From an uncultured Lysobacter sp. (GTDB taxonomy: Bacteria; Pseudomonadota; Gammaproteobacteria; Xanthomonadales; Xanthomonadaceae), in assembly GCA_946480055.1 (NCBI GenBank), contig CAMLID010000005.1:1-64000 (forward strand): 64,000 bases of DNA, written 5' to 3'. This document shows, in pieces, positions 53,521-62,124 of this stretch (its first letter is position 1; every line of letters starts with the position of its first letter). The notes below the pieces were generated by a model. It was not told where the DNA came from, made no database searches, and saw only the letters and a program-made list of their open reading frames with translations. The translations under genes were made by a program, and so were the position numbers.

Positions 53521-53898
53521 ATGACCCGTTTGTTCGCCGCCCTGCTCTCGCTCACCGCCCTGTCCGCCTGCGCCAGCGGCGGCGGTCCCGGCGCCCTCGA
53601 CGGCGACGGCAGCGCGACCCTGAAACCCGGCGAGCGCATCGCCCTGGCCGACCGCTCGCAGCTGCGCTACATCGGCGTGACCGCCGATTCGCGCTGCCCG
53701 CCGAACGTGCAGTGCATCCGCGCCGGCGATGCCGATGTCGCCTTCGAATTCGCGCCCGTCGACGGCGCGGCGCAGCCGCTGGCGTTCAACACCGAAAACG
53801 CACGCACCCTCCGCGCCGGCAGTTGGACCATCGAACTGACCGCGCTGGCCCACGGCGACGCCCCGGCGGCCACGGTCAGGATCGCCGCGACACCCTGA
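53521..53898 (+). CDS. Predicted lipoprotein of unknown function
   Basis: A 125-residue protein with lipoprotein signal MTRLFAALLSLTALSAC, lipidated Cys17 in LSAC, then a Gly-rich linker. The mature domain has a cysteine pair (RCPPNVQC) next to a strand-rich part, probably one disulfide. This Cys-containing pattern SRCPPNVQCIRAGDADV is seen in small uncharacterised xanthomonad lipoproteins. ATG 53521 is preferred to GTG 53518. Function unknown. Confidence 0.72.
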   Translation: MTRLFAALLSLTALSACASGGGPGALDGDGSATLKPGERIALADRSQLRYIGVTADSRCPPNVQCIRAGDADVAFEFAPVDGAAQPLAFNTENARTLRAGSWTIELTALAHGDAPAATVRIAATP

Positions 53899-54012
53899 GC
53901 GCAGCGCCAAGCGTCGCGCGCGCAACAGCCCGTTGCGCGCGCCGCGCTGCGCCGTGGCGGCGGCCGTGACAAGCTTTCGGACCTCGATTCCGCGCAGCCA
54001 GAGAGCCACGCC

Positions 54013-54873
54013 ATGAGCACGATCATCGCCCCCCGCGTCCACGACCTCGGCGGCTTCCAGGTGCGCCGCGCCGTACCTTCGATCCAGGCGCGCTCGGTCG
54101 GGCCGTTCGTGTTCGTCGATCACATGGGACCGGCGCTGTTCGAGCCCGGCCGCGGCATCGACGTGCGTCCGCATCCGCACATCGGCTTGGCCACGGTCAC
54201 CTTCCTGTGGTCGGGCAGCATCGGCCACCGCGACACTCTGGGCAGCGTCCAGGACATCAACCCCGGCGACGTCAACTGGATGACCGCCGGCCGCGGCATC
54301 GCTCATTCCGAACGCACCCCGCAGGCGCTGCGCGCGGGCGAGCATCCGCTGCACGGCATGCAGACGTGGGTGGCCCTGCCCAAATCCTACGAAGAGACCG
54401 CGCCGGCCTTCCATCACCACGGCGCGGCGACGCTGCCGCAACTGCGTCGCGACGGCGCCTGGCTGCGCGTGGTCGCCGGCCGCGGCTACGGCGAGGAATC
54501 GCCGGTCCGGGTGTTCAGCGACACCCTCTACGTCGCCATCGATCTGGACGCCGAAGCCGAACTCGCGATCGAGGACAGCCACGCCGAGCGCGCGATCTAT
54601 TTGCTGGAAGGGGAGGCTCAGCTCGACGGCGCCGATATTCCCGACAAGCATCTGGTCGTGCTCGATCCGGGCACGCGCCCGGTGCTGCGCGCCAAGACCC
54701 CGCTCAAGGCCATGCTGCTGGGCGGCGAGCCCTTGGACGGCCCGCGCCACTTGTGGTGGAACTTCGTCTCCAGCTCCAAGGAGCGCATCGAGCAGGCCAA
54801 GCAGGACTGGCTGGACGGCCGCTTCGGCCAGGTCCCGGGCGACGACGAGTTCATCCCCCTGCCCGAGCGCTGA
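54013..54873 (+). CDS. Pirin family protein
   Basis: A 286-residue bicupin. The N-terminal cupin has the metal ligands in RPHPHIGLATVTFLWSG (two His) and, farther on, MTAGRGIAHSERT (His and Glu), with the pirin signature VDHMGPALFEPG. The C-terminal cupin is catalytically less conserved. Bacterial pirins act as quercetinases or regulators of redox enzymes; which applies is unknown. A second, diverged pirin gene lies at 58501-59370, so two paralogues occur within 5 kb. The gene stands alone. Confidence 0.9.
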   Translation: MSTIIAPRVHDLGGFQVRRAVPSIQARSVGPFVFVDHMGPALFEPGRGIDVRPHPHIGLATVTFLWSGSIGHRDTLGSVQDINPGDVNWMTAGRGIAHSERTPQALRAGEHPLHGMQTWVALPKSYEETAPAFHHHGAATLPQLRRDGAWLRVVAGRGYGEESPVRVFSDTLYVAIDLDAEAELAIEDSHAERAIYLLEGEAQLDGADIPDKHLVVLDPGTRPVLRAKTPLKAMLLGGEPLDGPRHLWWNFVSSSKERIEQAKQDWLDGRFGQVPGDDEFIPLPER

Positions 54874-55034
54874 GCCGCCGCAGCGGCTGGACCGCCTCTA
54901 GGCGGGGTCCAGCCCGGTGCCGCGCCCATTCAGTTGCATCTGAAACCACAGGATTTGTCAATCCCCCTGAACTGCCTTATGTTCTGACGCAGGTCACGTT
55001 TTTTCGTCCAACGACCTCAAAGGGGGATGTAGTC

Positions 55035-55493
55035 GTGAAAATGCCGGCATGCCGCATGTCGATCCTGCCCGTGCTCGTCGGGCTCCTGTACGCAGGAAGC
55101 GCACAGGCTCAAGACCAGGATGGATGCCCGCAGTTGCCGCCTTCTTCGCAACTGACCTGGGAACACAAAGCCAACGCCGGTTCGGATTTCTGCCGGGCCC
55201 TGCGCAACGACGGCAGCGAAGCGTTCGGTATGTATATCTCCAACAAATCGCCGTTCACGCCCAAGCGCGGCGACCGCGCCGAAGCAGGCAGCATCGACGG
55301 CAAATCCGTGTTCTGGTACCGCGGCGAACTCGCCGGCAAGCCCGACGTGCAGGTGCGCGAAACCCTGCTCGATCTCGGCAACGGCCGGATCGCCCACATC
55401 TGGCTGCAGGCCGCCTCGCCCGACAAGCTCGGCGAAGTGCTGGGCCTGACCCAGGGGCTGCGATTTCCTTCGGCCCGACTGAGCAGCAAGTAA
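55035..55493 (+). CDS. Exported protein of unknown function, GTG start
   Basis: A 152-residue protein with a signal peptide (SILPVLVGLLYAGSAQAQ). The mature part has a Cys pair (DGCPQ and DFCRALR), suited to a periplasmic disulfide, a strand-rich region with SVFWYRGELAG, and ends RLSSK. I do not recognise the family. GTG 55035 is used because AGGGGGA lies 7 nt before it; ATG 55041 and 55056 are alternatives. It is separated from the pirin gene by 161 nt of ordinary spacer. Confidence 0.68.
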   Translation: MKMPACRMSILPVLVGLLYAGSAQAQDQDGCPQLPPSSQLTWEHKANAGSDFCRALRNDGSEAFGMYISNKSPFTPKRGDRAEAGSIDGKSVFWYRGELAGKPDVQVRETLLDLGNGRIAHIWLQAASPDKLGEVLGLTQGLRFPSARLSSK

Positions 55494-55661
55494 TCCGGTG
55501 ACGGCGCGGCGGTTTCGGACCGCCGCGCCGCCATCGCTGCGTTCGATCTTCCTCCCAGGCTTTGCGCGAGCCCGCGCGCGGCGTACCGTGTGCGCAGGCG
55601 CGGTCGCGCCCGTGGGCATTGCACACTGGAAGTTCCCGATCCGTCATCCAGGAGGAAGATC

Positions 55662-56372
55662 ATGATCAAACGACTCGGCGCCGAATTCATCGGTACGTTT
55701 TGGCTGGTGCTCGGCGGTTGCGGCAGCGCGGTATTGGCGGCCAATTTCGGCGGTGTCGGCAATCCGCTCGGCATCGGCTTCCTGGGCGTGGCGCTGGCCT
55801 TCGGCCTGACCGTGCTGACCGGCGCCTACGCGCTGGGCCATATCTCCGGCGGGCATTTCAATCCGGCGGTGAGTTTCGGCTTGTGGGCGGGCGGACGCTT
55901 CGCCGGCAAGGACCTGCTGCCCTACATCGTCGCGCAGGTGCTGGGCGGCCTGCTCGCCGGTTTCGTGCTGTGGCAGATCGCGTCGGGCAATCCCGAGTTC
56001 TCGGTCGACCCGAACGCGGCTGGCGCCTTCGCCAGCAACGGCTACGGCTCGCATTCGCCGGGCGGCTACTCGGTCGCGGCGGCGTTCCTGTGCGAAGTGG
56101 TGATGACGGCGATGTTCCTGATCGTGATCCTGGGCGCGACCCACAAGCGCGCGCCGGCCGGCTTCGCTCCGATCGCGATCGGCCTGGCCCTGACTTTGAT
56201 CCACCTGATCAGCATCCCGGTCACCAATACCTCCGTGAACCCGGCGCGCTCGACCGGCGTCGGCTTGTTCGCGGGCTCGCAGGCGATCTCGCAACTGTGG
56301 CTGTTCTGGCTGGCGCCGATCCTCGGCGGCCTGCTCGGCGGCGTGATCTATCGCTGGTTCGACAAGGACTGA
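55662..56372 (+). CDS. aqpZ: Aquaporin Z, water channel
   Basis: A 236-residue inner membrane channel of the MIP family with six helices. Both NPA motifs are seen, [11 protein letters not shown] (near residue 65) and [13 protein letters not shown] (near 188). The second, with TSVNPAR and the upstream His in LIHLIS, gives the aromatic/arginine filter of a strict water channel rather than a glycerol facilitator. ATG 55662 has a strong AGGAGG. Followed by a long bidirectional hairpin. Confidence 0.95.
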   Translation: MIKRLGAEFIGTFWLVLGGCGSAVLAANFGGVGNPLGIGFLGVALAFGLTVLTGAYALGHISGGHFNPAVSFGLWAGGRFAGKDLLPYIVAQVLGGLLAGFVLWQIASGNPEFSVDPNAAGAFASNGYGSHSPGGYSVAAAFLCEVVMTAMFLIVILGATHKRAPAGFAPIAIGLALTLIHLISIPVTNTSVNPARSTGVGLFAGSQAISQLWLFWLAPILGGLLGGVIYRWFDKD

Positions 56373-56406
56373 GCGGGCGTTACCGCAAACGCATCGCGTA
56401 GTACGA

Positions 56407-56448
56407 AAGGCCGCGTCCCACGCCACGTCGAGCGTGGGGCGCGGCCTT
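56407..56448 (+). terminator. Long hairpin terminator between aqpZ and a convergent small gene
   Basis: A 16-bp stem (AAGGCCGCGTCCCACG/CGTGGGGCGCGGCCTT, one G-U pair) with a 10-nt loop. A/T ends on both sides make it usable in both directions, with the better T-tract for aqpZ being weak (TTCTCGTTT). Confidence 0.8.
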
Positions 56449-56461
56449 CTCGTTTGCGCGG

Positions 56462-56719
56462 TCAGCGCGCCGCTTTCTGTTTCACCGCGTCCTCGGCCGC
56501 GTCCAGCGCGGCCTGCTGCAACTGCGCAGCGAGCTTGCGGTTGCTGGCGCTGTCGGCGGCGTCGAGCATCTGATACGCCGCCATCGCCAGCTTGATGCCG
56601 CGCGGCGGAATCTTGACGATCTTGCCGCCGACGATGGCGAAACCGCCGGCGCCCTGGCCGACGCCGGGCGAGACGAAACTGGCGACGATGACGAACTTGT
56701 TGGGATCGATCCCGGGCAT
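56462..56719 (-). CDS. Small uncharacterised protein
   Basis: An 85-residue protein. The first half is hydrophobic and glycine-rich (NKFVIVASFVSPGVGQGAGGFAIVGGKIVKI) and could be beta-strand or peripheral; the second half is a clear amphipathic helix (LAMAAYQMLDAADSASNRKLAAQLQQAALDAAEDAV). No signal peptide is seen. ATG 56719 has AAGGAG 8 nt upstream, better than GTG 56728. No known family is recognised; it is likely lineage-specific. Confidence 0.65.
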   Translation of the reverse strand: MPGIDPNKFVIVASFVSPGVGQGAGGFAIVGGKIVKIPPRGIKLAMAAYQMLDAADSASNRKLAAQLQQAALDAAEDAVKQKAAR

Positions 56720-56872
56720 GAGCTGCACTCCTTCGCATGAAGACGGCGCGGCCGGACGGCAGCGCCGGCGCGTTTCTCATCGGCCGGTTCGTCCAATGGG
56801 ACGAACCGATGAGAGCCTGCGCCGATAGCAACTAACGCTGCTAGCCGCGCATAGCGGCCAGAACCTCGCGCC

Positions 56873-57328
56873 TCAGCGTTCCCACCACGGTCGCGGCAGC
56901 TTGCGGCCTTCCAGGCGCGTCTCGTAATCGCGCGCGATCGTATCCAGCGTGGTCGCGGCGAAACGCGCCAGCAACTGCTCGCGCGCCTCGTCCAGGGCGT
57001 CGCGCAGAGCCGCGTTCACGCCCTGCTCGACCAGGCAGCGCGGATGATCGTCGGACAAGCCCAGCGCGAACACCGGCGGTTCGCCGATCGCACGGTAGAC
57101 ATCGAGCAGGCTGATCCGCTGCAAGGGCTGGGTCAGCGTCCAACCGCCGCCGTGGCCCTTCAGCGATCGCACATAACCGGCCTCGCGCAGCCCGGCCATG
57201 GTCCGTCGCACCACCACCGCGTTGGTGTTGAGGATGTTGGCGATCAGTTCAGAGGCGACCGGCTTCGGGCTCTGCGCCATGTGGATCAGCACATGCAGCA
57301 TGCGCGACAGACGATTGTCGTTTCTCAT
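56873..57328 (-). CDS. Rrf2-family transcriptional regulator
   Basis: A 151-residue winged-helix regulator. RLSRMLHVLIHMAQ, then the HTH with ELIANILNTNAVVVRRTMAGLREAGYVRSLKGHGGGWTL (about 28-66) and ISLLDVYRAIGEPPVFALG are typical of the YwnA-type subgroup. It has only one cysteine (RCLVEQ) and lacks the three-Cys iron-sulfur site of IscR/NsrR, so it probably senses thiol or small-molecule stress. Divergent from a thioredoxin-reductase-like flavoprotein, with an inverted repeat between them as candidate operator. Confidence 0.87.
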   Translation of the reverse strand: MRNDNRLSRMLHVLIHMAQSPKPVASELIANILNTNAVVVRRTMAGLREAGYVRSLKGHGGGWTLTQPLQRISLLDVYRAIGEPPVFALGLSDDHPRCLVEQGVNAALRDALDEAREQLLARFAATTLDTIARDYETRLEGRKLPRPWWER

Positions 57329-57382
57329 CCGGCTCGCGCTCGCGGTGATCGGTCCGGGGCGATCTTAACAGTCGCCGTCTTT

Positions 57383-57449
57383 ACGTAACACATGAAGTTG
57401 CATCAACGCCGGCCGCGATGATAAAACGTAACTTCACTTGATACGTAAC
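57383..57449. promoter_or_regulatory. Inverted repeat and ACGTAAC motifs between Rrf2 and flavoprotein genes
   Basis: ACGTAACACATGAAGTT (57383-57399) pairs with AACTTCACTTGATACGT (57430-57446), matching at 14 of 17 positions across a 30-nt spacer. ACGTAAC also occurs three times (57383, 57426, 57443). It lies in the divergent region, a fitting place for the Rrf2 operator. Confidence 0.6.
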
Positions 57450-57514
57450 GACCGCGAGCCGTCCCGGCGCCTGTGCACCGCGATGCGCGGTCGCGCAGCC
57501 ACAGGAGCAGGACC

Positions 57515-58411
57515 ATGCAATACGAAGTCATCGTCGTAGGCGGCAGCTACGCCGGCCTGGCCGCCGCGATGCCGCTCGCGCGAGCGCGCCGACGCGTGCT
57601 GGTGATCGACGCCGGCCGCCCGCGCAACCGCTACGCCGCGCATTCGCACGGATTTTTCGGCATGGACGGCTGGTCGCCTCAGGACATGCTCGACGAGGCC
57701 AGCCGCCAGCTCGCGACCTACCCCAGCGTCGAGCTGCTGCACGGTCAGGCGGTGCAGGCAGGCGCGGACGGCGACGGCTATGCATTGGGCCTGGCCGACG
57801 GCCGCAGCGTCGCCGGCCAGCGACTGATCCTGGCCACCGGCGTCGTCGACGAACTGCCGACGATCCCCGGCCTGCGCGAGCGCTGGGGCCAGAGTGTGGT
57901 GCATTGCCCCTACTGCCACGGCTACGAGTTCGGCCAGCGCCCGCTGGGCGTGCTGGCGACCCAGGCCACGTCCATACACCAGGCCTTGCTGGTGCCCGAC
58001 TGGGGACCGACCACCTACTTCAGCCAGGGGCGGTTCGAACCCGACGAGGAACAGACGGCGAAACTGGCCGCGCGCGGCGTGCGCATCGAACGCAGCCCGG
58101 TCGTGGCGTTGCTCGGCGACGGCACCGACTTGTCGGCGGTGCGCCTGCAGGACGGCTGCGAGATCGCGCTGGCCGGCTTGTTCGTCGCGCCGAGCACGCG
58201 CCCGGTCGATAGGCTCGCCGAGCAATTGGGCTGCGCCTACGACGAGGGCCCCTGGGGCCCGGTGCTGCGCGTGGACGAGATCAAGAAAACCACCGTCGCC
58301 GGCGTGTTCGCGGCCGGCGACAACACTAATGCGATGGCCAGCGTCGCCCTCGCGGTCGCGGCCGGCACCATGGCCGGGGTGGCTGCGCACCAGTCCTTGC
58401 TCCAGCTGTAG
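57515..58411 (+). CDS. NAD(P)/FAD-dependent oxidoreductase, thioredoxin-reductase-like
   Basis: A 298-residue flavoprotein. FAD-binding VVGGSYAGLAAAM (residues 7-20), the redox pair Cys131-Pro-Tyr-Cys134 in HCPYCHGYE, and the late GVFAAGDNTNA loop place it with thioredoxin reductase-like enzymes. The NADPH domain is reduced (the second glycine-rich loop is weak), as in the toxin-pathway relatives GliT and HlmI, so the electron donor is uncertain. AGGAG lies 9 nt upstream of ATG 57515. Divergent from the Rrf2 gene, which probably controls it. Confidence 0.87.
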   Translation: MQYEVIVVGGSYAGLAAAMPLARARRRVLVIDAGRPRNRYAAHSHGFFGMDGWSPQDMLDEASRQLATYPSVELLHGQAVQAGADGDGYALGLADGRSVAGQRLILATGVVDELPTIPGLRERWGQSVVHCPYCHGYEFGQRPLGVLATQATSIHQALLVPDWGPTTYFSQGRFEPDEEQTAKLAARGVRIERSPVVALLGDGTDLSAVRLQDGCEIALAGLFVAPSTRPVDRLAEQLGCAYDEGPWGPVLRVDEIKKTTVAGVFAAGDNTNAMASVALAVAAGTMAGVAAHQSLLQL

Positions 58412-58431
58412 GCGCGCATCGCAACTGTGCG

Positions 58432-58463
58432 CAAAAAAAAGGAGCCGCGCGATGCGCGGCCCC
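58432..58463 (-). terminator. Terminator of the pirin gene at 58.5 kb
   Basis: A 10-bp stem (GGAGCCGCGC/GCGCGGCCCC on the plus strand, one G-U in RNA) with a 3-nt loop is followed on the minus strand by eight Ts. It lies 38 nt past the pirin stop and also follows the convergent flavoprotein gene. Confidence 0.85.
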
Positions 58464-58500
58464 GTAGGTCTTGCGGTTACCGGCGAGCCTGATCGTTCGC

Positions 58501-59370
58501 TTAGAACTTGCCTTCCTGGAAGTCCACGAACGCCTGCATCACTTCCTGCTTGGTGTTCATCACGAACGGACCGTAACGCGCAACCGGCTCGCGCAGCGGC
58601 CGGCCCGCGACCAGGATCGCGCGCGTGCCCGCGGCGCCTGCGCGCAGCTTGAGCACTTCGCCGCCAGCGAGCACCGCCAGCTCCTGCGCATCGACCTCGC
58701 GCGCGTCGTCGCCGTCGCCAATCGCGGCCCCGCCTTCGTAGACGTAGACGAAGGCGTTATGACCTTCGGGCAAGGCGTACTGCCACTGCGCGCCCGCGTC
58801 CAGGGCGATATCCAGGTACACCGGATCGGTCGCCGGCTGCGCGATCGGGCCGTCGGTGTCGCCGACGCGACCGGCGATCACTTTCACCGCCACGCCGTCG
58901 GCCGGCTGCAGCAGCGGAATGCGCTCGGGCGCGAATTCCTGATAGCGCGGATCGGTCATCTTGTCGCGCGCCGGCAGGTTCACCCACAACTGGAAACCGC
59001 GCATGCGGCCTTCCTGTTGCTCGGGCATCTCCGAATGCACCAGGCCGCGGCCGGCGGTCATCCACTGCACGCTGCCGGGCACCAGCACGCCCTCGTTGCC
59101 GTGGTTGTCCTTGTGGCGCATGCGGCCGTCGAGCATGTAGGTCACCGTCTCGAAACCGCGGTGCGGATGCTCCGGGAAACCGGCGATGTAGTCCTCGGCG
59201 CGGTCGGTGCCGAATTCGTCCAGCAGCAGGAACGGATCCAGATCGGGCAACTCGGCCCCGCCGATCACCCGGGTCAGGCGCACACCGGCGCCGTCCGAGG
59301 TCGGCTGACCGCGCAGCTTGCGGCCGACGCGGGCGTAGCGAAGGGAAACGTCTTGGGTGGCGGTGGCCAT
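58501..59370 (-). CDS. Pirin family protein
   Basis: A 289-residue bicupin. Metal ligands lie in GFPEHPHRGFETVTYML (His-x-His) and in MTAGRGLVHSEMP (His, Glu), with the signature LLLDEFGTDRAEDY. The C-terminal cupin with VYVYEGGAAIGD and YGPFVMNT is intact. It differs from the pirin at 54 kb in the N-terminal signature, so the two are separate subfamilies. The start is ATG 59370, with AGGAGAGGACC upstream. An AT-rich region with a palindrome and repeats lies upstream. Confidence 0.9.
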   Translation of the reverse strand: MATATQDVSLRYARVGRKLRGQPTSDGAGVRLTRVIGGAELPDLDPFLLLDEFGTDRAEDYIAGFPEHPHRGFETVTYMLDGRMRHKDNHGNEGVLVPGSVQWMTAGRGLVHSEMPEQQEGRMRGFQLWVNLPARDKMTDPRYQEFAPERIPLLQPADGVAVKVIAGRVGDTDGPIAQPATDPVYLDIALDAGAQWQYALPEGHNAFVYVYEGGAAIGDGDDAREVDAQELAVLAGGEVLKLRAGAAGTRAILVAGRPLREPVARYGPFVMNTKQEVMQAFVDFQEGKF

Positions 59371-59430
59371 GGTCCTCTCCTGAAATTCGTCGCCGGTTCG
59401 GCGCTGGGCACAGAATGCCACCACATTATC

Positions 59431-59480
59431 GGAACGATATAGCTATAACTAGGAACATCATTTACATATTTGGAACGATA
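59431..59480. promoter_or_regulatory. AT-rich region with palindrome and direct repeats upstream of the pirin gene
   Basis: GGAACGATA occurs at 59431 and 59472 in direct orientation, and TATAGCTATA (59438-59447) is a perfect palindrome beside the first copy. The region is far more AT-rich than its surroundings and contains the pirin promoter; a repressor or activator site is likely. Confidence 0.5.
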
Positions 59481-59595
59481 ACCATCCGTTGCAGGGGCCG
59501 GTAAGCAGGACGCGGAACGCTCCCGATGTCGGGAGCGCTCCGCGCCGGCCGGGGGGCGATCCGGTCCCGCGGCTGCGGAGCCGGATCGGGCTGGC

Positions 59596-60564
59596 TCACT
59601 GGCGCAGGAACGCCAGCAGATCCTGGTTGAGCCGATCCTTGTGGGTATCGGTCAGACCGTGCGGCGCACCCGGATAGACGATCAGGCGTGCGTTCTTGAT
59701 CAGCGCGGCCGAAGCCTTGCCCGAGCTGTCGATGGGCACGATCTGGTCGTCGTCGCCATGGATCACCAGGGTCGGCACGTCGATGCGCTTGAGGTCGGCG
59801 CGGAAGTCGGTGGCCGAGAACGCCGCGATCGAGTCGTAGGTGTTCTTGTGGCCGGCCTGCATGCCCTGCACCCAGAACGACTGGATCAGGCCCTGCGAGG
59901 GCTTGGCGCCGGGACGGTTGTAGCCGAAGAAGGGGCCCGATGCGATGTCCAGGTACAGCTGCGAACGGTTCTCCAGCGAGGCCTTGCGCAGGCCGTCGAA
60001 CACCGCGATCGGCAGGCCGCCCGGGTTGTCGGCGGTCTGCAGCATCAGCGGCGGCACCGCGCTCACCAGCACCGCCTTCTTGACCCGGGAGGTGCCGTGG
60101 CGTCCGATGTAACGCGCCACTTCGCCGCCGCCGGTGGAGAAACCGATCAGGGTCGCGTCCTTCAGGTCCAGGGTTTCGATCACCGTGGCCAGGTCGTCGG
60201 CGTAATGGTCCATGTCGTTGCCGTCCCAGGGTTGGCTGGAGCGGCCATGGCCGCGACGGTCGTGCGCGACCACGCGATAGCCCTGATCGGCCAGGAACAG
60301 CATCTGCGATTCCCAGCTGTCCGAGTTCAACGGCCAGCCGTGGCTGAAGGTGACGACCGGGCCGTTCTTCGGGCCCCAGTCCTTGTAGTAGAGGCGCACG
60401 CCGTCGCGGGTGGTGATGTAGCCGGCGCTGCGGTCGACATCGCGGGCGGCGACGACGGACGGGCCGGTCTGGGCCGGGCTCGCTTGGGCGGCGGCGGCCT
60501 CGGTCGAGACGGCGGACGCGGCCAGGACGGCCAGACCAAGGGCGGTACGATGCAGGACGTTCAT
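59596..60564 (-). CDS. Exported alpha/beta hydrolase (non-haem chloroperoxidase-like)
   Basis: A 322-residue protein with signal peptide [28 protein letters not shown]. The alpha/beta hydrolase core has [13 protein letters not shown] (oxyanion loop), [18 protein letters not shown], the nucleophile in [14 protein letters not shown] (GxSxG), Asp in HGDDDQIVP and His in APHGLTDTH. This resembles bacterial chloroperoxidase/arylesterases, but the catalytic acid loop VIHGDDD is normal, so esterase activity is likely. Periplasmic. Divergent from an AraC-type regulator, 116 nt apart. Confidence 0.87.
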   Translation of the reverse strand: MNVLHRTALGLAVLAASAVSTEAAAAQASPAQTGPSVVAARDVDRSAGYITTRDGVRLYYKDWGPKNGPVVTFSHGWPLNSDSWESQMLFLADQGYRVVAHDRRGHGRSSQPWDGNDMDHYADDLATVIETLDLKDATLIGFSTGGGEVARYIGRHGTSRVKKAVLVSAVPPLMLQTADNPGGLPIAVFDGLRKASLENRSQLYLDIASGPFFGYNRPGAKPSQGLIQSFWVQGMQAGHKNTYDSIAAFSATDFRADLKRIDVPTLVIHGDDDQIVPIDSSGKASAALIKNARLIVYPGAPHGLTDTHKDRLNQDLLAFLRQ

Positions 60565-60680
60565 GCGGTGCTCCTAAGCGAGAAGGTGGGAAAGGCGTTG
60601 CCTGTCGGCAGGACGTACTTTGCGCGCCCAGCCGATACTATTTGCGGCATATAATCCTTAAAACATTGCCTGGAGTATCA

Positions 60681-61511
60681 ATGGCCGACCGACTCGACGC
60701 GCTGCTCCATCGCTTTTCGGTCCGGGCGCAGACCTTCCAGGCCGGAACGCTGTGCGGCATCAACGACCTCACGCCCGACGGCGACAGCGGTCAGCTGCAC
60801 CTGATCCGGCGCGGCGAAGTCGCGGTGAGCCACGGCGGCGCGATCGCCGCGCGCGTCGCCACGCCCAGCCTGCTGCTGTATCCGCGGCCGCTGCCGCACC
60901 GCTTCGTGATGGACGACGCGGCCGGGGCCGAACTGACCTGCGCCCACCTGCGCTTCGACGGCGGCAGCGCCAACCCGGTGGCGGCCGCCCTGCCTGCATT
61001 CGTGTGCCTGCCGCTGGACACCATCTCCGGTCTCGACAGCAGCCTGGCGCTGCTGTTCGAAGAGGCTTTCGAGCAGCGCTGCGGGCGCCGGGCGATGCTG
61101 GACCGCTTGTTCGAAGTGGTGCTGATCCAGGTCCTGCGCCATCTCATGGACGACGGCCAGACCCGCGTCGGCATGCTGGCGGGACTGGCCGATCCGCGAC
61201 TGCGCCTGGCCATCGTCGCCATGCACGAGGCGCCCGCGGAGGACTGGAGCCTGGAAGCGCTCGCGGCCCAGGCCGGCATGTCGCGCAGCGCGTTCGCCAA
61301 TGCGTTCCGCGACGCCGTCGGCTACACGCCGGGCGCTTATCTGCAGCAATGGCGGGTCGCGCTGGCGCAGCGCGCGCTGGCGCAGGGGCGCTCGCTCAAA
61401 CGCATCGCCGATGAGGTCGGCTACGGCAGCGAATCGACGCTGTCGCGCGCCTTCAAGGCCCAGTGCGGGCTATCGCCGAGGGAATGGAAGCAGAGCCAGC
61501 AGCGCGCTTAG
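60681..61511 (+). CDS. AraC-family transcriptional regulator (cupin_6 type)
   Basis: A 276-residue regulator. The N-terminal cupin (LCGINDLTPDGDSGQLHLIRRGEVAVSHGG and LLYPRPLPHRFVMDD) binds an unknown effector, and the C-terminal HTHs are seen in LEALAAQAGMSRSAFANAFRDAVGYTP and LKRIADEVGYGSESTLSRAFKAQCGLSP. ATG 60681 (MADRLDALL) has TGGAG upstream; the frame is open 13 codons further. Divergent from the exported hydrolase, its probable target. The end overlaps the convergent methyltransferase gene by 4 nt. Confidence 0.9.
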   Translation: MADRLDALLHRFSVRAQTFQAGTLCGINDLTPDGDSGQLHLIRRGEVAVSHGGAIAARVATPSLLLYPRPLPHRFVMDDAAGAELTCAHLRFDGGSANPVAAALPAFVCLPLDTISGLDSSLALLFEEAFEQRCGRRAMLDRLFEVVLIQVLRHLMDDGQTRVGMLAGLADPRLRLAIVAMHEAPAEDWSLEALAAQAGMSRSAFANAFRDAVGYTPGAYLQQWRVALAQRALAQGRSLKRIADEVGYGSESTLSRAFKAQCGLSPREWKQSQQRA

Positions 61512-62116
61512 ACGGCCTTGGCCATCTGATGCGGCCTGCGCGTGTACACGTACACCGTCGCCGGCGGCACGTTGCGCAGCACGAAATCGCCGCGGCGCAC
61601 GTGCAGGCCCAGCTCGCGCATCACCGAATCGGCCACCGGCGCGGCCGGGCCGTAGGTGAACTGCACGAACACGCCGTCCGCGCGCAGGCATTCGAACGCG
61701 GCCGCCAGCAGGCTGGACTGCAGCGGCGGCGGCATGGTCAGCAGACCCAGGCCGGACACGACCGCGTCGGCGGGGCCCTCGTCGAGATAGCCGTCGGCGT
61801 GCGCCAACTCCGGCAGAGAACCCGCATCGCCCAGCAGCACCCGCACCTGCGGGAAACGCAGATGCAGATGCGCGTGCAGTTCCTCGTTGAGCTCCAGCAC
61901 CAGCAGGTCGTGGTCGGCGATGCCGGCCGCGAGCAGGGCGCGGGTGATCGCGCCGGTGCCGCCGCCGAGTTCGATCACCCGGCGCGCGTCGTCGGGCAGC
62001 TCGGCGATCATCGCCGCGGCCAGCTCAGGGCTGGACGGAGCGACGGCGGCGGTGCGCAGCGGGTTCTTCAGCCATTGGCGGAAGAAGGTCCAGGCACCGA
62101 GCTTGCGTGGTTTCAT
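61508..62116 (-). CDS. SAM-dependent methyltransferase, phospholipid N-methyltransferase-like
   Basis: A 202-residue protein. FFRQWLKNPLRTAAVAPSSPELAAAM is the N-terminal stretch shared with PmtA-type phospholipid methyltransferases and rRNA dimethylase relatives. Motif I is VIELGGGTGAITRALLAAGI, then LLVLELNEEL and a VVSGLGLLTMP segment follow. No membrane helix is present; the enzyme would act at the membrane surface. ATG 62116 is preferred because the longer frame runs into rlmKL. It converges with the AraC gene and sits 8 nt downstream of rlmKL on the same strand. Confidence 0.8.
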   Translation of the reverse strand: MKPRKLGAWTFFRQWLKNPLRTAAVAPSSPELAAAMIAELPDDARRVIELGGGTGAITRALLAAGIADHDLLVLELNEELHAHLHLRFPQVRVLLGDAGSLPELAHADGYLDEGPADAVVSGLGLLTMPPPLQSSLLAAAFECLRADGVFVQFTYGPAAPVADSVMRELGLHVRRGDFVLRNVPPATVYVYTRRPHQMAKAV

Positions 62117-62124
62117 GGCGTCGT

